From positions 1-37,211 of the forward strand of contig JAQGHP010000788.1 of assembly GCA_028288775.1 (NCBI GenBank): a stretch of 37,211 nt of DNA, read 5' to 3'. Position numbers and translations under genes: made by a program. The notes beneath the pieces were generated by a model. It made no database searches, was not told the DNA's origin, and worked only from the letters and a program-made list of their open reading frames with translations. Of this stretch, positions 7,509 to 16,512 are shown piece after piece. The DNA is from Phycisphaerales bacterium (GTDB lineage: Bacteria > Planctomycetota > Phycisphaerae > Tepidisphaerales > Tepidisphaeraceae). Every line of letters begins with the position of its first letter. Position 1 is the stretch's first letter.

Positions 7509-8216
7509 ATGTCCGATCTCCAGCCACCGCCGACCGCCCCCGCCGACGCGTACAATGCCGAGTACCGGTCGCCCGGCCGCGCCACCTTTGTGAAGACGAT
7601 GGTGTGGGTCGTCGTTGCGGTTGTGCTGATCATGGTGACGCTGGTGTATTACCGTTCGGTCACGGTTCACGGCCCGGAGACCGCGCTTTTCGTCACCGGC
7701 GACCGTTCCCTCGACGGCGCGAAAGTCGTCGTGACGTCATTGGACGCCAGACGCCGGTCCTGGACCGTGCTGCTGACCCGTGACAATAATTGGAAAACCC
7801 CCGTGCTGCTCGAAACCGGCGAGTATCACGTCCGTGTCACCCACGCCGGCAACGAGATAACCGCCGCCGACTTTTCGGTTGACCCGATGTTGGGAAAGAA
7901 CCTTCCCCTGCCCTCGGCCGTCCGCGTCGTCGGCAGCGAAACGATCGGGGAAGTGGTCGTAACGCTTATCGAAGTTTTGCCACCCACGCCGCCAAACCCC
8001 AGGCCTCATCCGATCAAGCTGAGCCAAAAAAATGGGTTCCACACCATCGCGTACATCCTCCCCGGCACCTACCAGGTCACGGGCACGCACGACGGGCGAA
8101 CCGTCTACTCCGCCAACCTCACCATCGACCGCGCCACGGTCACGCGCATCGATCTCGCCAACCCGCCCAAGTCACAAAACGAGGCCGCGGAGGAAACGTC
8201 TGGCGAAGGAAAGTAG
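7509..8216 (+). CDS. hypothetical protein with one N-terminal membrane segment
   Basis: A 235-residue protein. The ATG at 7509 is chosen because the protein then starts MSDLQPPPTAPADAYNAEY; the frame is open from 7449. One membrane segment is visible, TMVWVVVAVVLIMVTLVYY, at about residues 30-48, giving a short cytoplasmic tail and a large outside domain. The outside part has repeated beta-strand-like segments (ALFVTGDRSLDGAKVVVTSL; TPVLLETGEYHVRVTHAG; LPGTYQVTGTHDGRTVYSAN), suggesting two carboxypeptidase-regulatory-like or PEGA-like beta domains. That fold is a guess from the GEYxVxVxHxG pattern. It ends 36 bases before the dehydrogenase gene. Confidence 0.6.
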   Translation: MSDLQPPPTAPADAYNAEYRSPGRATFVKTMVWVVVAVVLIMVTLVYYRSVTVHGPETALFVTGDRSLDGAKVVVTSLDARRRSWTVLLTRDNNWKTPVLLETGEYHVRVTHAGNEITAADFSVDPMLGKNLPLPSAVRVVGSETIGEVVVTLIEVLPPTPPNPRPHPIKLSQKNGFHTIAYILPGTYQVTGTHDGRTVYSANLTIDRATVTRIDLANPPKSQNEAAEETSGEGK

Positions 8217-8240
8217 TCGCCTGCGGGTGGAATCTGCCGC

Positions 8241-8246
8241 TATCAT
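8241..8246 (+). promoter_or_regulatory. TATCAT box 6 bases before the dehydrogenase start
   Basis: TATCAT is followed by GACACC and then the ATG at 8253. No ribosome binding site lies in the short spacer. Placement matches the recR box and those at 9348, 15348 and 24481. Read as a -10 element it implies a leaderless transcript. Confidence 0.4.
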
Positions 8247-8252
8247 GACACC

Positions 8253-9209
8253 ATGCCCGACGCCCCCGAACGAATCGTGCTGGTAACTGAAGGCTCCGAC
8301 CCCGTGCCGCTCGACTGGCTCCGCGGCCAGGCCCGCGTTGTCGAAGCGGGGCCGGAAGACCCGGGCTTCGCTGGTCATCTCGCGCAAGCGCAGGGCCTGC
8401 TCGTGCGCACCTACACGAAAGTAAATGACGCGCTGCTCGATCGTGCGCCGAAGCTCAAGGTCGTTGGCCGGGGCGGCGTGGGGTTGGAGAACATCGACGT
8501 CGCCGCGTGCCGACGCCGGGGGATTGAAGTCGTCTATACCCCCGACGCCAACACGCTGGCCGTCGGCGATTTCGTCCTCGGCTACATGCTCCAGCTTCTG
8601 CGCCCCTGGGCCTTCTTTCGCGACAAGACGTACGATCCCAAAGAATTCAAGCGCATCCGCGACACCGTTCGCGGCCGCCAGCTCAACGAATTGACCCTTG
8701 GCATTTTGGGAATGGGCCGCGTCGGCCGACGGGTCGGCCACATCGCCGCCCGCGGCTTTGGCATGCGCGTGCTTTACAACGACTTGCTCGACGTCCATTC
8801 CCAGCTCGATTTCCCCGCGACGTCGGTGGACAAGCCGACGCTCTACCGCGACGCGGACGTGTTAAGCCTGCACGTGACAATGCTGCCGGGCAATGAGAAC
8901 CTCATCGGCCGCGAGCAACTTGCGATGATGAAGCCGACCGCGATTCTCCTGAACACCAGCCGCGGCGAAGTGCTCGACGCCGCGGCCTTGGCCGATGCGC
9001 TGCGCAACAAAAAGCTCGCCGGTGCGGCACTCGACGTTTTCTCCCCCGAACCGCCAAAGCCCGACTTCCCTTTGCTCGGGTTCGACAACGTCCTGCTCAC
9101 GCCCCACCTTGCCGCCCGCACGTACACTGCGCTTGAAAATATGAGCTGGGTCGTTCGCGACGTGGTGGAAGTGCTGGAAGGTCGCAGGCCCAAATTTCCG
9201 GCACCGTGA
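8253..9209 (+). CDS. D-isomer-specific 2-hydroxyacid dehydrogenase (SerA/GyaR family)
   Basis: An NAD-dependent dehydrogenase of 318 residues, oxidising or reducing a 2-hydroxy/2-keto acid pair; 3-phosphoglycerate is one possible substrate. The substrate-binding part includes KVVGRGGVGLENID. The nucleotide-binding part has GILGMGRVGRRVG, and conserved positions of the active site appear as NTSRGEVLD (Arg), VFSPEPP (Glu) and TPHLAA (His). The length is that of short-form enzymes without ACT or ASB domains, so SerA is possible but so are glyoxylate or hydroxypyruvate reductases. No serine-pathway neighbour is present. The ATG at 8253 follows a TATCAT box with no ribosome binding site. Confidence 0.9.
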   Translation: MPDAPERIVLVTEGSDPVPLDWLRGQARVVEAGPEDPGFAGHLAQAQGLLVRTYTKVNDALLDRAPKLKVVGRGGVGLENIDVAACRRRGIEVVYTPDANTLAVGDFVLGYMLQLLRPWAFFRDKTYDPKEFKRIRDTVRGRQLNELTLGILGMGRVGRRVGHIAARGFGMRVLYNDLLDVHSQLDFPATSVDKPTLYRDADVLSLHVTMLPGNENLIGREQLAMMKPTAILLNTSRGEVLDAAALADALRNKKLAGAALDVFSPEPPKPDFPLLGFDNVLLTPHLAARTYTALENMSWVVRDVVEVLEGRRPKFPAP

Positions 9210-9256
9210 GTAGACTATCGCGCCTCGCGCGGCAATTTGAGGTGAGGGCTGAGCTT

Positions 9257-9321
9257 CCGTTACTGCGTTTCGCGCAGCCAAAGCCCGCATGGGCTTTGGT
9301 CACGCGAAGAGCAGTAAGCGG
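9257..9321. repeat. two-part hairpin after the dehydrogenase gene
   Basis: The outer arms 9257-9274 and 9303-9321 are near-complementary (CCGTTACTGCGTTTCGCG against a partner differing at a few bases). Inside them CCAAAGCCCGCATGGGCTTTGG (9278-9299, shown in two halves: CCAAAGCCCGC, ATGGGCTTTGG) is a near-perfect palindrome. It begins about 50 bases after the dehydrogenase stop and could act as a terminator. Confidence 0.7.
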
Positions 9322-9347
9322 TAGAGCACGACTCTCCAGCTTCAAGG

Positions 9348-9353
9348 TAAGAT
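9348..9353 (+). promoter_or_regulatory. TAAGAT box 7 bases before a small ORF
   Basis: TAAGAT is followed by GCCGGAC and then ATG at 9361. The box GGTAAGAT and the seven-base spacing are the same as in front of the small gene at 15361. Confidence 0.35.
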
Positions 9354-9360
9354 GCCGGAC

Positions 9361-9525
9361 ATGGCAAAAAAGCCGCAAACCCTTTCCTATGAGGCTCCAC
9401 AGCACCGCAAGCGATCGCCGACGGAAACTCCGATTCGTAATCAACTCGTGGAGCTGGTTCGATCAGTCTGGATCATCCTCCTGGCCATAGGCCGCTTCCT
9501 TTCCGAGATGCTTCCCTGGCGATGA
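9361..9525 (+). CDS. small single-span membrane protein (54 aa)
   Basis: A 54-residue frame: a polar, basic N-terminal half (MAKKPQTLSYEAPQHRKRSP) and a C-terminal half with a hydrophobic stretch, LVRSVWIILLAIGRFLSEML, ending PWR. An in-frame ATG at 9352 is an alternative start, but the TAAGAT box would then overlap it. Charge distribution (basic side before the membrane helix) fits a membrane protein with its N-terminus in the cytoplasm. There is no homologue I can name. Support comes from the sensible composition and from the same upstream box as the small gene at 15361. It converges on the hydrolase gene, whose stop lies about 30 bases away. Confidence 0.45.
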   Translation: MAKKPQTLSYEAPQHRKRSPTETPIRNQLVELVRSVWIILLAIGRFLSEMLPWR

Positions 9526-9556
9526 CATTGAGATTGCAATTGTCCCCCAGCACCGT

Positions 9557-11749
9557 CTACTTTCCCGGCTCCCCCGCGAACGACACCACAATCGCCTCGT
9601 TCATCTTCCAATCGAATTTGAACTCCCGCCCCGCGCCAAGGTCCTTCCCCGTCCGCTCATCGCGGGCGTCTTTCACGTCTTTCGCGAACGTGAGAGTGAC
9701 CGGCAGGACCTCCGTCTTGAGCCCCACGGCGTTGCCGCCGCCGGTGGAGGAGACGGCGATTTCGGGGTTCAAACAGGCGAAGAGGATCCTGCGGGTGCCC
9801 TGTTTCCAGTAGGTGATCTCTACACCGTGCTCGGAGCCGTTTTTGCCGACGATACTTGCCCAGCGTTGCACGCCGGCGGCGTGGAGGGGGTTCAGAAAAA
9901 CGGCGCGCTTCTTCGCCTCCTCGGCTCCGGCGACGCGGTAGGCGTTGTACCATTGTGGCGAGAGGTTCATCAGGACTGCCGTGCCTTTGCCGTAGTGATT
10001 CGTGCTGGAAATGGGCGTGTTGCGGACGGCTTTGTTGAAGCCCGCGGGGTCTTCGATGCAGGTGTTTTCCCGGGTGAGGAATTGCTCGTAGGTTTTCCAG
10101 GAGAAGTTGGCGTCCTGGTTCACTTCGCACCAGAGCTTTCCGCCGAATACGTCTGCCGCTGACATCTTCGGGTCATGCTTGACGCCGAACATTTCATCCA
10201 GGACTCCGCCCGCCGACCGGCCCTTGCCGTGCTGGTCCCACAGGCCCGGCAGATAGTCCGCGATCACTGTGCCGCCCGCCTTGCAGAACTCTTCGATCCG
10301 TCTCGCTTCGACATCTGAAAGGCACAGGCACGCCGGGAGCACCAGCACCTTGTACTCTGCCGGGATGCCCTTCTGGATCACGTCTGCGTAGCTTAGGAAG
10401 TTGTATTGCAGCCCCTCGTCACGGAGCATGTTTTCCCAGGCGTGGCGGACGTGGTGCGAAGCGCCAAGGCGGTCGTCGCCATTGCGGTTTGTCCAGGTCT
10501 TGCCGTGCGCCTCGGCGTCGAAGATCCAGCCGAGCTGGATCGACGGGTGGCTGTAATAGATCGCCACGCCGTCGTGCATCCACTGCGCGCCGCTCATCAG
10601 CGGGCCGATTTTTTTGCCCGCTTCGAGGTACGTGGGCGCGACCTGATCGTGCCAGGGCTTGGGCGTTTTGCCGTCGAACCACCCTTCCACCCAGCCGATC
10701 ATCCCGCGGTTGCCGTGGGCGAGGTAGTACCAGGTCTGCCAGATATCGTCGTCCGCCGAGCGGTGGAAATGGCTGGTGACGGCGGGGATGGCATTCTGCG
10801 GGTTGAACGAGCGGATGATCGCCTGCGAAGAGCCGATGTTATACGCCTCGATGAACTGCACCTTGCGCATGACCTTCGCGTAGTCGTAGCCCCCGAAGGG
10901 GCTTGGGCATTGCCCGCCGACGAATCCGCAGGGCGTGGCCGGGTCGATGCCGTTGGCGTACTCGACGAGGTCGCCGAGAAAGTTGTTCCAGTAGGAATCG
11001 TTGAAAGTCCACTGGTCCATGAGCGGGCTGGCGTCGGATTCGCCGACGGTCCACGTGCGCAGCCGCGGCTGAATGTCGTTGTACGTGATCCAATGGCTGC
11101 GCTCCGGCGCGGCCGCCCCGTAAATCTCCGTGAGCCAGGCGCTGTACGCAGCCTTGTCATCCGTCACGCACCACATCGTCGGATGAACAAAGTGGCCCCA
11201 GGAAATCTCATCATCGAGCGCATACGCCGCCCGGTACGGGGAGGATTTCACCGTTTCGATATGGTGCTTGATGAAGCCGTGCAGTGTTTCGGCCATGGCT
11301 GCGTTAACGGGTTCGCTACGCACGCCCCCGGAATGCAGCTCGTTGACGTGCGGACGCATGTCGTTGCCGTCCCACAAATGCAAATAATGCTTCGCGGCAG
11401 TGTGATCGACATAAAACCGAAGCTGATTCTGATTGATCCAATCCAGCCGCCCGGTCTTCGAGCCCTCTGCCGCGATTCCATCCCAATCCACAAACGCCCC
11501 GTTATACCCGTGCTCAACCGACCACCCCCCTGAGGCCGGCGTGTACCCGATCGTCCACTGATACGTCCACGGCATGTACGTCCAAGACGGGAACGCCGTC
11601 AGCAAAACCGCCGGGTCCTGCCGCACGGGGCGGAAGTCCTTGGAGGTCTGCACGTATTGCTCGTAGGGATCGACCGCGGCATGCGCCCAAGGCACAAAAC
11701 ACAGCCCCGCCGCTGCAAGAACGATCGCCGGGAAATACCTCGCCCGCAT
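9557..11749 (-). CDS. secreted GH42-like glycoside hydrolase with beta-galactosidase trimerisation-type domain
   Basis: A 730-residue exported protein. The ATG at 11749 has AGGAGA upstream and opens a signal peptide, MRARYFPAIVLAAAGLCFVP, with cleavage probably after AHA. The first two thirds are rich in aromatic residues, as in (beta/alpha)8 hydrolases; candidate acidic active-site regions are ALDDEISWGHF and GMIGWVEGWFDG (inference). From about residue 500 the segment YKVLVLPACLCLSDVEARRI, then EEFCKAGGTVIADYLPG, matches the beta-galactosidase trimerisation (GH42 middle) domain pattern. The C-terminus is beta-rich. The substrate is unknown; planctomycetes carry many hydrolases for complex polysaccharides. 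It is divergent from the Ca2+-ATPase across a very large palindrome. Confidence 0.75.
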   Translation of the reverse strand: MRARYFPAIVLAAAGLCFVPWAHAAVDPYEQYVQTSKDFRPVRQDPAVLLTAFPSWTYMPWTYQWTIGYTPASGGWSVEHGYNGAFVDWDGIAAEGSKTGRLDWINQNQLRFYVDHTAAKHYLHLWDGNDMRPHVNELHSGGVRSEPVNAAMAETLHGFIKHHIETVKSSPYRAAYALDDEISWGHFVHPTMWCVTDDKAAYSAWLTEIYGAAAPERSHWITYNDIQPRLRTWTVGESDASPLMDQWTFNDSYWNNFLGDLVEYANGIDPATPCGFVGGQCPSPFGGYDYAKVMRKVQFIEAYNIGSSQAIIRSFNPQNAIPAVTSHFHRSADDDIWQTWYYLAHGNRGMIGWVEGWFDGKTPKPWHDQVAPTYLEAGKKIGPLMSGAQWMHDGVAIYYSHPSIQLGWIFDAEAHGKTWTNRNGDDRLGASHHVRHAWENMLRDEGLQYNFLSYADVIQKGIPAEYKVLVLPACLCLSDVEARRIEEFCKAGGTVIADYLPGLWDQHGKGRSAGGVLDEMFGVKHDPKMSAADVFGGKLWCEVNQDANFSWKTYEQFLTRENTCIEDPAGFNKAVRNTPISSTNHYGKGTAVLMNLSPQWYNAYRVAGAEEAKKRAVFLNPLHAAGVQRWASIVGKNGSEHGVEITYWKQGTRRILFACLNPEIAVSSTGGGNAVGLKTEVLPVTLTFAKDVKDARDERTGKDLGAGREFKFDWKMNEAIVVSFAGEPGK

Positions 11750-11842
11750 GTTTGTCTCCTCGCGCCCCGCCCGCTTGCGGTACGTTACGCAGCGTGATGC
11801 GTTGACGGGGAATGCGTCGAGTCCTCCGCGCCGATGGAATTG

Positions 11843-12187
11843 GCCGCGGTGCGGAAAACCGCGAAGCCGCGAAAGCGCGAAGACTGACGCGAAGAAACAC
11901 CGAAAGTGTCGCCACAGATGAACACAGATAGACACGGATAGAAAACGCTTCCTGTGACATGGGCGTCCCGCCCATGCTCGATGCGCCCGGAGGCTCCGGG
12001 ATATATTGTTTTCGAATGCTTTGCTAATTCCTACGCAGCAGGCACGGGCGGGACGCCCGTGTCACGTTGGGGCTTGCTCCTCGTCTTATCCGTGTTCATC
12101 TGTGTCCCTCCGGGGCGACCATTCTTCCGCATTTCTTCGCGTCTGTCTTCGCGCCCTTCGCGGCTTCGCGGTTTTCCGCACCGCGGT
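11843..12187. repeat. composite palindrome of about 345 bp in a divergent promoter region
   Basis: Arms 11843-11976 and 12042-12187 are near-complementary along almost their whole length. From outside to inside they contain three layers. First are GCGAAG-type words (GCGGAAAACCGCGAAGCCGCG). Next is a CACAGATGAACACAGATAG-type segment. Innermost is GTGACATGGGCGTCCCGCCC with its partner at 12042-12065. The loop (11977-12041) is AT-richer. The stretch 11750-12422 holds no gene; it consists of this palindrome and the module at 12239. Confidence 0.85.
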
Positions 12188-12238
12188 TCGTTTCCACGGC
12201 GCAAAGAAGAGTCGCTGCGCTCGGGCCTTCTCCGACCC

Positions 12239-12295
12239 AAGTACCGGCTGAACGTCACGGGGTACCGTGACCCATTGGGCAAACTGCCCATGCCG
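12239..12295 (+). repeat. mosaic repeat module (GTCACGG-GTACCGTGAC type)
   Basis: The segment reads AAGTACCGGCTGAACGTCAC, then GGGGTACCGTGACC, then GGGCAAACTGCCC. The same order of parts occurs on the minus strand at 31181-31128 and, more diverged, on the plus strand at 36551-36605. Two small internal hairpins (GTCACGG/CCGTGAC and GGGCA/TGCCC) are conserved among copies. Confidence 0.7.
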
Positions 12296-12422
12296 CGGCT
12301 TGCGCGGGCGGCGCATGTCACGGCTGCCCGCGCAGCGCCCCGAGTCGAAATCGGGCGCGAGTTTATACTCCAACTGCATTCGGCGATGGGCTATGCTCAC
12401 TCGGGGGCCTGATGACGATCGC

Positions 12423-15317
12423 ATGGACTCGATGCAGACCACACACGCCGCCGACGTCGCCGTCGCTTCCTCCAGGCCAAATCCCCTGCTTCCTCACGCG
12501 GTTGTGGCGGCCGAAGTAATCGTTGCGTTGGGCAGTGACCCGCACTCTGGTCTCGTGGCGGCGCAGATCGAATTGCTCCGCGCCCGCCACGGCGCGAACC
12601 GACTGGCCGAAGCGCCGCCGCCTTCGCGATGGGGCCGGTTTCTGCGGCAGTTCAACGAGCTGATCATTTGGATCCTCATCCTCGCCGCCCTCATTTCCGG
12701 GTTCATGAAAGAGTGGACGGACGCGATCGCCATCGTGGCCATCGTGCTGCTCAACGGCGTGCTCGGGTTCCTTCAGGAAGAAAAAGCGGGCAAGGCACTG
12801 GCCGCCCTGCGAAAAATGTCGTCGCCCCAGGCGAAAGTCGTGCGCGACGGCGTCGTACAGATGCTCCCGGCGGAAGACCTACTGCCCGGCGACCGCGTCG
12901 AGCTCGAGGCCGGCGACTTCATTCCCGCGGATGTGCGCCTCGTCAGCGCATCGGGACTGCGCGTGCAGGAGTCGGCGCTGACCGGGGAATCGGCCCCGGT
13001 GGACAAGGACCCCGCCGCGATGCTCGATGGCGATACGCCGCTGGCCGAGCGCATCACCATGGCCTACATGGGCACGCTCGCCACGTCCGGCAAAGCGACG
13101 GCGGTGGTCGTCGCCACGGGCATGCGAACCGAGTTGGGAAAGATCGCCGGGCTGCTGCAACACGAAGACCTCGAGCCCACGCCGCTGCAAAGGCGGCTGG
13201 CGGAACTGGGCAAAGTGATCGTCGCGGCGTGCCTCGTGATCGTCGCGATCATCTTCGTGTTGCAGGTTCTGCGGGGAAGCCCCATTCACGAAGCATTCCT
13301 CCTTGCCGTCAGCCTCGCCGTCGCGGCGGTTCCCGAGGGTCTGCCCGCGGTGGTCACCATCGCCCTGGCCCTGGGCCTGCAGCGCATGGCGAAGCGCAAC
13401 GCCCTCGTCCGCAAGCTGCCGAGCGTGGAAACGCTGGGGTCGGTCACCGTCATCTGCTCCGACAAAACCGGCACGCTCACGCGCAACGAGATGACCGTCC
13501 GCGAGGTGTACGCGGCGGGCGGGCGGTACGAAGTGAGCGGGATTGGGTATTCGCCGGAGGGGAATTTTCGCAAGACCGCAAACGCGAGCGAGGGAGGGAA
13601 CGTCGCCCGTGGCACGGGCGGCCCGCCCGTGTCGGACGCGCTTCCCCCCGATGAACCGCGCGGCACTCCAGCCGATTCCACGGAACACGGGCGGGCCGCC
13701 CATGCCACGGCAGCGCAGCCGATACTCCAAGAGACCGCTCCCTCGCTCGACCCGGACCTGATCCGGGCGCTCACGATCGGCGCGTGGTGCAATTACGCCT
13801 ACCTCGCCCCGCCCGCGCCCGGCGAAGGAAAAAGCTGGCGTCTCACGGGCGATCCCACCGAAGGCGCGCTGATGGTGGCGGCGCTGAAGGCGGCCATTGT
13901 CACCGCCAACCGCGAGCACGAACTCCTCTACGAACTCCCCTTCGATTCCGACCGCAAGCTCATGACCGTCGTCGCCCGCGGGGCAGGCGGGCACGGAATC
14001 GCCTACACCAAGGGCGCGCCGGAAGTCGTGCTGGCCCGCTGCAATTTCGAGCGGCGGGCCGGCGCGATCGTCCCACTCACCCCGGCGCGACGGAGCGAAA
14101 TCCTCGCCGCCGGCTCGGACATGGCCGCCCGCGCGCTGCGGGTGCTGGGGCTGGCCTACCGCGACATGCCAGGGGTCTGGCCGGAAGATTGTTTGGAGTG
14201 CGAGTTGGTATTCAGCGGGCTGGCGGGACTGTTTGATCCGCCGCGAGAGGAGGCGCGCCCGGCGGTGGACAAGTGCCACCGCGCCGGCATCCGCCCGGTC
14301 ATGATCACCGGCGACCACCCCGCCACCGCGCTCGCCGTCGCGCGGGACCTGGGCATCGCCCGCGAAACCGATTCCGCACTCACCGGCAAGCGCTTGGACG
14401 AACTGGACGACGACGCCCTAGCCCATGTCGTCGAGCAGACGCCCGTCTACGCCCGCGTCACGGCCGAGCACAAGCTGCGCGTCGTGCGGGCGTGGCAGGC
14501 CAAAGGCCACGTCGTCGCGATGACCGGCGACGGGGTCAACGACGCGCCCGCGGTAAAGTCCGCCGATATCGGCATTGCCATGGGCCAGGCGGGCACGGAC
14601 GTCACGCGCGAGGCCGCGGACATGGTGCTGACGGACGACAACTTCGCCTCCATCGTCGCGGCCATCGAAGAGGGCCGCGGGATTTTCGACGACATCCAGA
14701 AGTTCGTTCACTACTTGCTGAGCTGCAACACGGGCGAAGTGTTGGTGATGTTCGTGGGCGCGCTGGCCGGGTGGCCCGCGCCGCTGGTGGCGATCCAGAT
14801 CTTGTGGGTGAACCTGGTGACCGATGCGCTACCGGCGTTGGCGCTGGGGATCGAGCGGCCCGAGCCGGATATCATGGAGCGCCGCCCCCGCCCGCCGCGG
14901 GAAGGGGTCATTACACTCCGTCGCGGCCTGCTCATGCTCTTCCACGGCACGCTCATCGCCGGAGCGACCATCGCGGGCTTCGTGATGGTGCGGCGGAGCA
15001 GCCCCAACTCCATTGACGCAGCCCGGACGGTTGCATTTTGTATTTTGTCCTATTCGCAGCTCTTCTATTCCTTCGCCTGCCGCAGCCAGCGGTACACGCT
15101 GCCGAAGCTGGGGATCATGACGAATCCATACCTGCTGGGCGCGATCGTGATCTCGGGGCTGATACAGCTCGCCGTGTTCCTGCCGTTCCTGCGCGGGGTG
15201 TTCCACGTGACGTGGTTGACGTGGGAATGGCCGCTGGTGCTGCTGTTGGCGCTGACACCGGTGACGATCATTGAGGTGCTGAAGATCCTTCGGGCGGGCA
15301 TATTCCCAAAAACGTGA
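12423..15317 (+). CDS. cation-transporting P-type ATPase, type IIA (Ca2+ pump-like)
   Basis: A membrane pump of 964 residues. The actuator TGES is at about 187-190, the membrane ion-site motif PEGLPAV at about 304, and the phosphorylation motif SDKTGTLT has Asp-347. The hinge is TGDGVNDAP at about 701-708. Membrane segments 5/6 carry CNTGEV and [26 protein letters not shown] and NLVTD correspond to Ca2+ ligands of SERCA, so Ca2+ is the likely ion; Mn2+ is possible. The ATG at 12423 is preferred; in-frame ATGs at 12393 and 12432 are alternatives. Residues about 395-430, in the nucleotide-binding domain, are encoded by a palindromic repeat and break an otherwise normal sequence. Confidence 0.93.
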   Translation: MDSMQTTHAADVAVASSRPNPLLPHAVVAAEVIVALGSDPHSGLVAAQIELLRARHGANRLAEAPPPSRWGRFLRQFNELIIWILILAALISGFMKEWTDAIAIVAIVLLNGVLGFLQEEKAGKALAALRKMSSPQAKVVRDGVVQMLPAEDLLPGDRVELEAGDFIPADVRLVSASGLRVQESALTGESAPVDKDPAAMLDGDTPLAERITMAYMGTLATSGKATAVVVATGMRTELGKIAGLLQHEDLEPTPLQRRLAELGKVIVAACLVIVAIIFVLQVLRGSPIHEAFLLAVSLAVAAVPEGLPAVVTIALALGLQRMAKRNALVRKLPSVETLGSVTVICSDKTGTLTRNEMTVREVYAAGGRYEVSGIGYSPEGNFRKTANASEGGNVARGTGGPPVSDALPPDEPRGTPADSTEHGRAAHATAAQPILQETAPSLDPDLIRALTIGAWCNYAYLAPPAPGEGKSWRLTGDPTEGALMVAALKAAIVTANREHELLYELPFDSDRKLMTVVARGAGGHGIAYTKGAPEVVLARCNFERRAGAIVPLTPARRSEILAAGSDMAARALRVLGLAYRDMPGVWPEDCLECELVFSGLAGLFDPPREEARPAVDKCHRAGIRPVMITGDHPATALAVARDLGIARETDSALTGKRLDELDDDALAHVVEQTPVYARVTAEHKLRVVRAWQAKGHVVAMTGDGVNDAPAVKSADIGIAMGQAGTDVTREAADMVLTDDNFASIVAAIEEGRGIFDDIQKFVHYLLSCNTGEVLVMFVGALAGWPAPLVAIQILWVNLVTDALPALALGIERPEPDIMERRPRPPREGVITLRRGLLMLFHGTLIAGATIAGFVMVRRSSPNSIDAARTVAFCILSYSQLFYSFACRSQRYTLPKLGIMTNPYLLGAIVISGLIQLAVFLPFLRGVFHVTWLTWEWPLVLLLALTPVTIIEVLKILRAGIFPKT
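13607..13710. repeat. palindromic repeat inside the Ca2+-ATPase coding sequence
   Basis: Positions 13607-13633 and 13684-13710 are inverted copies with about two mismatches in 27 bases, with the core CGGGCGGCCCGCCCG. The core also occurs in the intergenic elements at 31100 and 36394. The reading frame stays open; the two arms encode RGTGGPPV and EHGRAAHAT. The position corresponds to a loop of the nucleotide-binding domain. Confidence 0.9.
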
Positions 15318-15347
15318 ATAGGACGCGCTCGCACTGCGGGAGTGAGG

Positions 15348-15353
15348 TAAGAT
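15348..15353 (+). promoter_or_regulatory. TAAGAT box 7 bases before a small ORF
   Basis: GAGGTAAGAT is followed by seven bases (CAGTGAC) and a GTG start at 15361. The GAGGT could instead be a ribosome binding site 12 bases from the start, so this call is tentative. Confidence 0.3.
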
Positions 15354-15360
15354 CAGTGAC

Positions 15361-15522
15361 GTGACACCAGACAGACGACGGCAAGTGGTTTCGTTTTCAG
15401 TGCTCGCCTTCATCGCAGCTCTCTGTTTCGTGGTGCCTTGGCCTATCGTGCTCCTGGTTTTTGTGCTCATCGGCATCCCGCTGGGAATCAAGTATGGCAG
15501 CCAGGATAAGTTTTGGACCTGA
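15361..15522 (+). CDS. small membrane protein (53 aa)
   Basis: A 53-residue frame with a GTG start: a short basic N-terminus (MTPDRRRQVVSFSVL), two adjacent hydrophobic stretches (LAFIAALCFVVPWPIVLLVF, then VLIGIPLG) and a polar end (IKYGSQDKFWT). It may cross the membrane once or twice as a hairpin around the Pro-Trp-Pro. It lies 43 bases after the Ca2+-ATPase on the same strand, so it could be a small subunit of, or just co-transcribed with, the pump; that link is inference. No homologue is recognised. The shared upstream box with the gene at 9361 adds support. Confidence 0.45.
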   Translation: MTPDRRRQVVSFSVLAFIAALCFVVPWPIVLLVFVLIGIPLGIKYGSQDKFWT

Positions 15523-15580
15523 TGAGTCCGGGGCCGTTGGGTTTGATCGACCTGCGCTCCAAGCCTAATCTACCGGGCAT

Positions 15581-16510
15581 ATGTCGGCCAAACCTGTCAT
15601 CTGCATCATCGGCGCCGGCGCGGTCGGCGGGTACTACGGCGCTCGTCTCGCGCAACACGGGCATGACGTTCACTTTCTCCTCCGCTCCGATTTCGACGCC
15701 GTACGGCGAAACGGTTGGAAAGTGAAAAGCTGCGACGGCGACTTCACCCTCGCGCCCGGCGAATCGCACGTCTACGACGACGCGCGGAAAATGCCCAAGG
15801 CCGACCTCGTGCTCGTCACGCTCAAGACGACCGCCAACGACCAATTCGAGCCGCTGATCCGCCCGCTCGTGAAGGAAGACACCGCAATTCTCACGCTCCA
15901 GAACGGCCTGGGCAGCGAAGAGCGGCTGGCGACACTCTTCGGAAAAGAACACATTTTGGGCGGCATGGCGTTCACCTGCATCAACCGGATCGGCGCCGGG
16001 GAGATCGATCACATGGCCGAGGGATGGGTGCGGATCGGCGAGTTTGGCGGCGGGCCGAGCCCCCGCGCCAGCCGCGTCGCGGAACTGTTTTCCGCGAGCA
16101 AGATCGATTGCAAGGTGCTGGACAATCTTCGCCGGGGGCGGTGGGAAAAGCTTTCGTGGAATATCCCCTTTAACGGCCTGGGCGCGGTAATGGACCTGAC
16201 GACCGACCGACTGATAGGCACCGAAGAAGGCGTCGCGCTGCTGCTATCGATCATGCGGGAAGTCGCCGACGCGGCCAGGGCGCTTGGGGCTGCGATTCCC
16301 GAAGATCTGCCCCGCCGGCATATCGACAAAACGCGGCCGATGGGCGCGTACCAGACCAGCATGCAAATTGACCGGCGCGAAGGACGGGCAATGGAAGTCG
16401 AGGCGATACTGGGAGAGCCGCTACGGCAGGGGATGGGGGCGGGGATTCTGATGCCGCGGTTGGCGGCCTTGTATGAGATGGCGAAGGCGGTGAACGCCGC
16501 GATGGCCTAA
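15581..16510 (+). CDS. panE: 2-dehydropantoate 2-reductase (ketopantoate reductase family)
   Basis: An NADPH-dependent reductase of 309 residues that makes pantoate for pantothenate and coenzyme A. The N-terminal dinucleotide fold is IIGAGAVGGYYGARLAQHG. Family blocks follow: LVLVTLKTTAND, ILTLQNGLGSEE, GGMAFTCINRIGAG, and the C-terminal catalytic region KLSWNIPFNGLGAVMDLTT with its Lys and Asn, then ARALGAAIPEDL and a helical end with EVEAILGEPLR. The ATG at 15581 is the natural start. Paralogues of this family act on other substrates, and no pantothenate gene is nearby, so the exact role is probable rather than proven. Confidence 0.88.
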   Translation: MSAKPVICIIGAGAVGGYYGARLAQHGHDVHFLLRSDFDAVRRNGWKVKSCDGDFTLAPGESHVYDDARKMPKADLVLVTLKTTANDQFEPLIRPLVKEDTAILTLQNGLGSEERLATLFGKEHILGGMAFTCINRIGAGEIDHMAEGWVRIGEFGGGPSPRASRVAELFSASKIDCKVLDNLRRGRWEKLSWNIPFNGLGAVMDLTTDRLIGTEEGVALLLSIMREVADAARALGAAIPEDLPRRHIDKTRPMGAYQTSMQIDRREGRAMEVEAILGEPLRQGMGAGILMPRLAALYEMAKAVNAAMA

Positions 16511-16512
16511 GA

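Noticed and set aside
9206-9490. A 94-codon frame overlapping the dehydrogenase end
   Set aside because: It reads through the hairpin at 9257-9321 in a frame rich in R and S; the smaller frame at 9361 is more protein-like.
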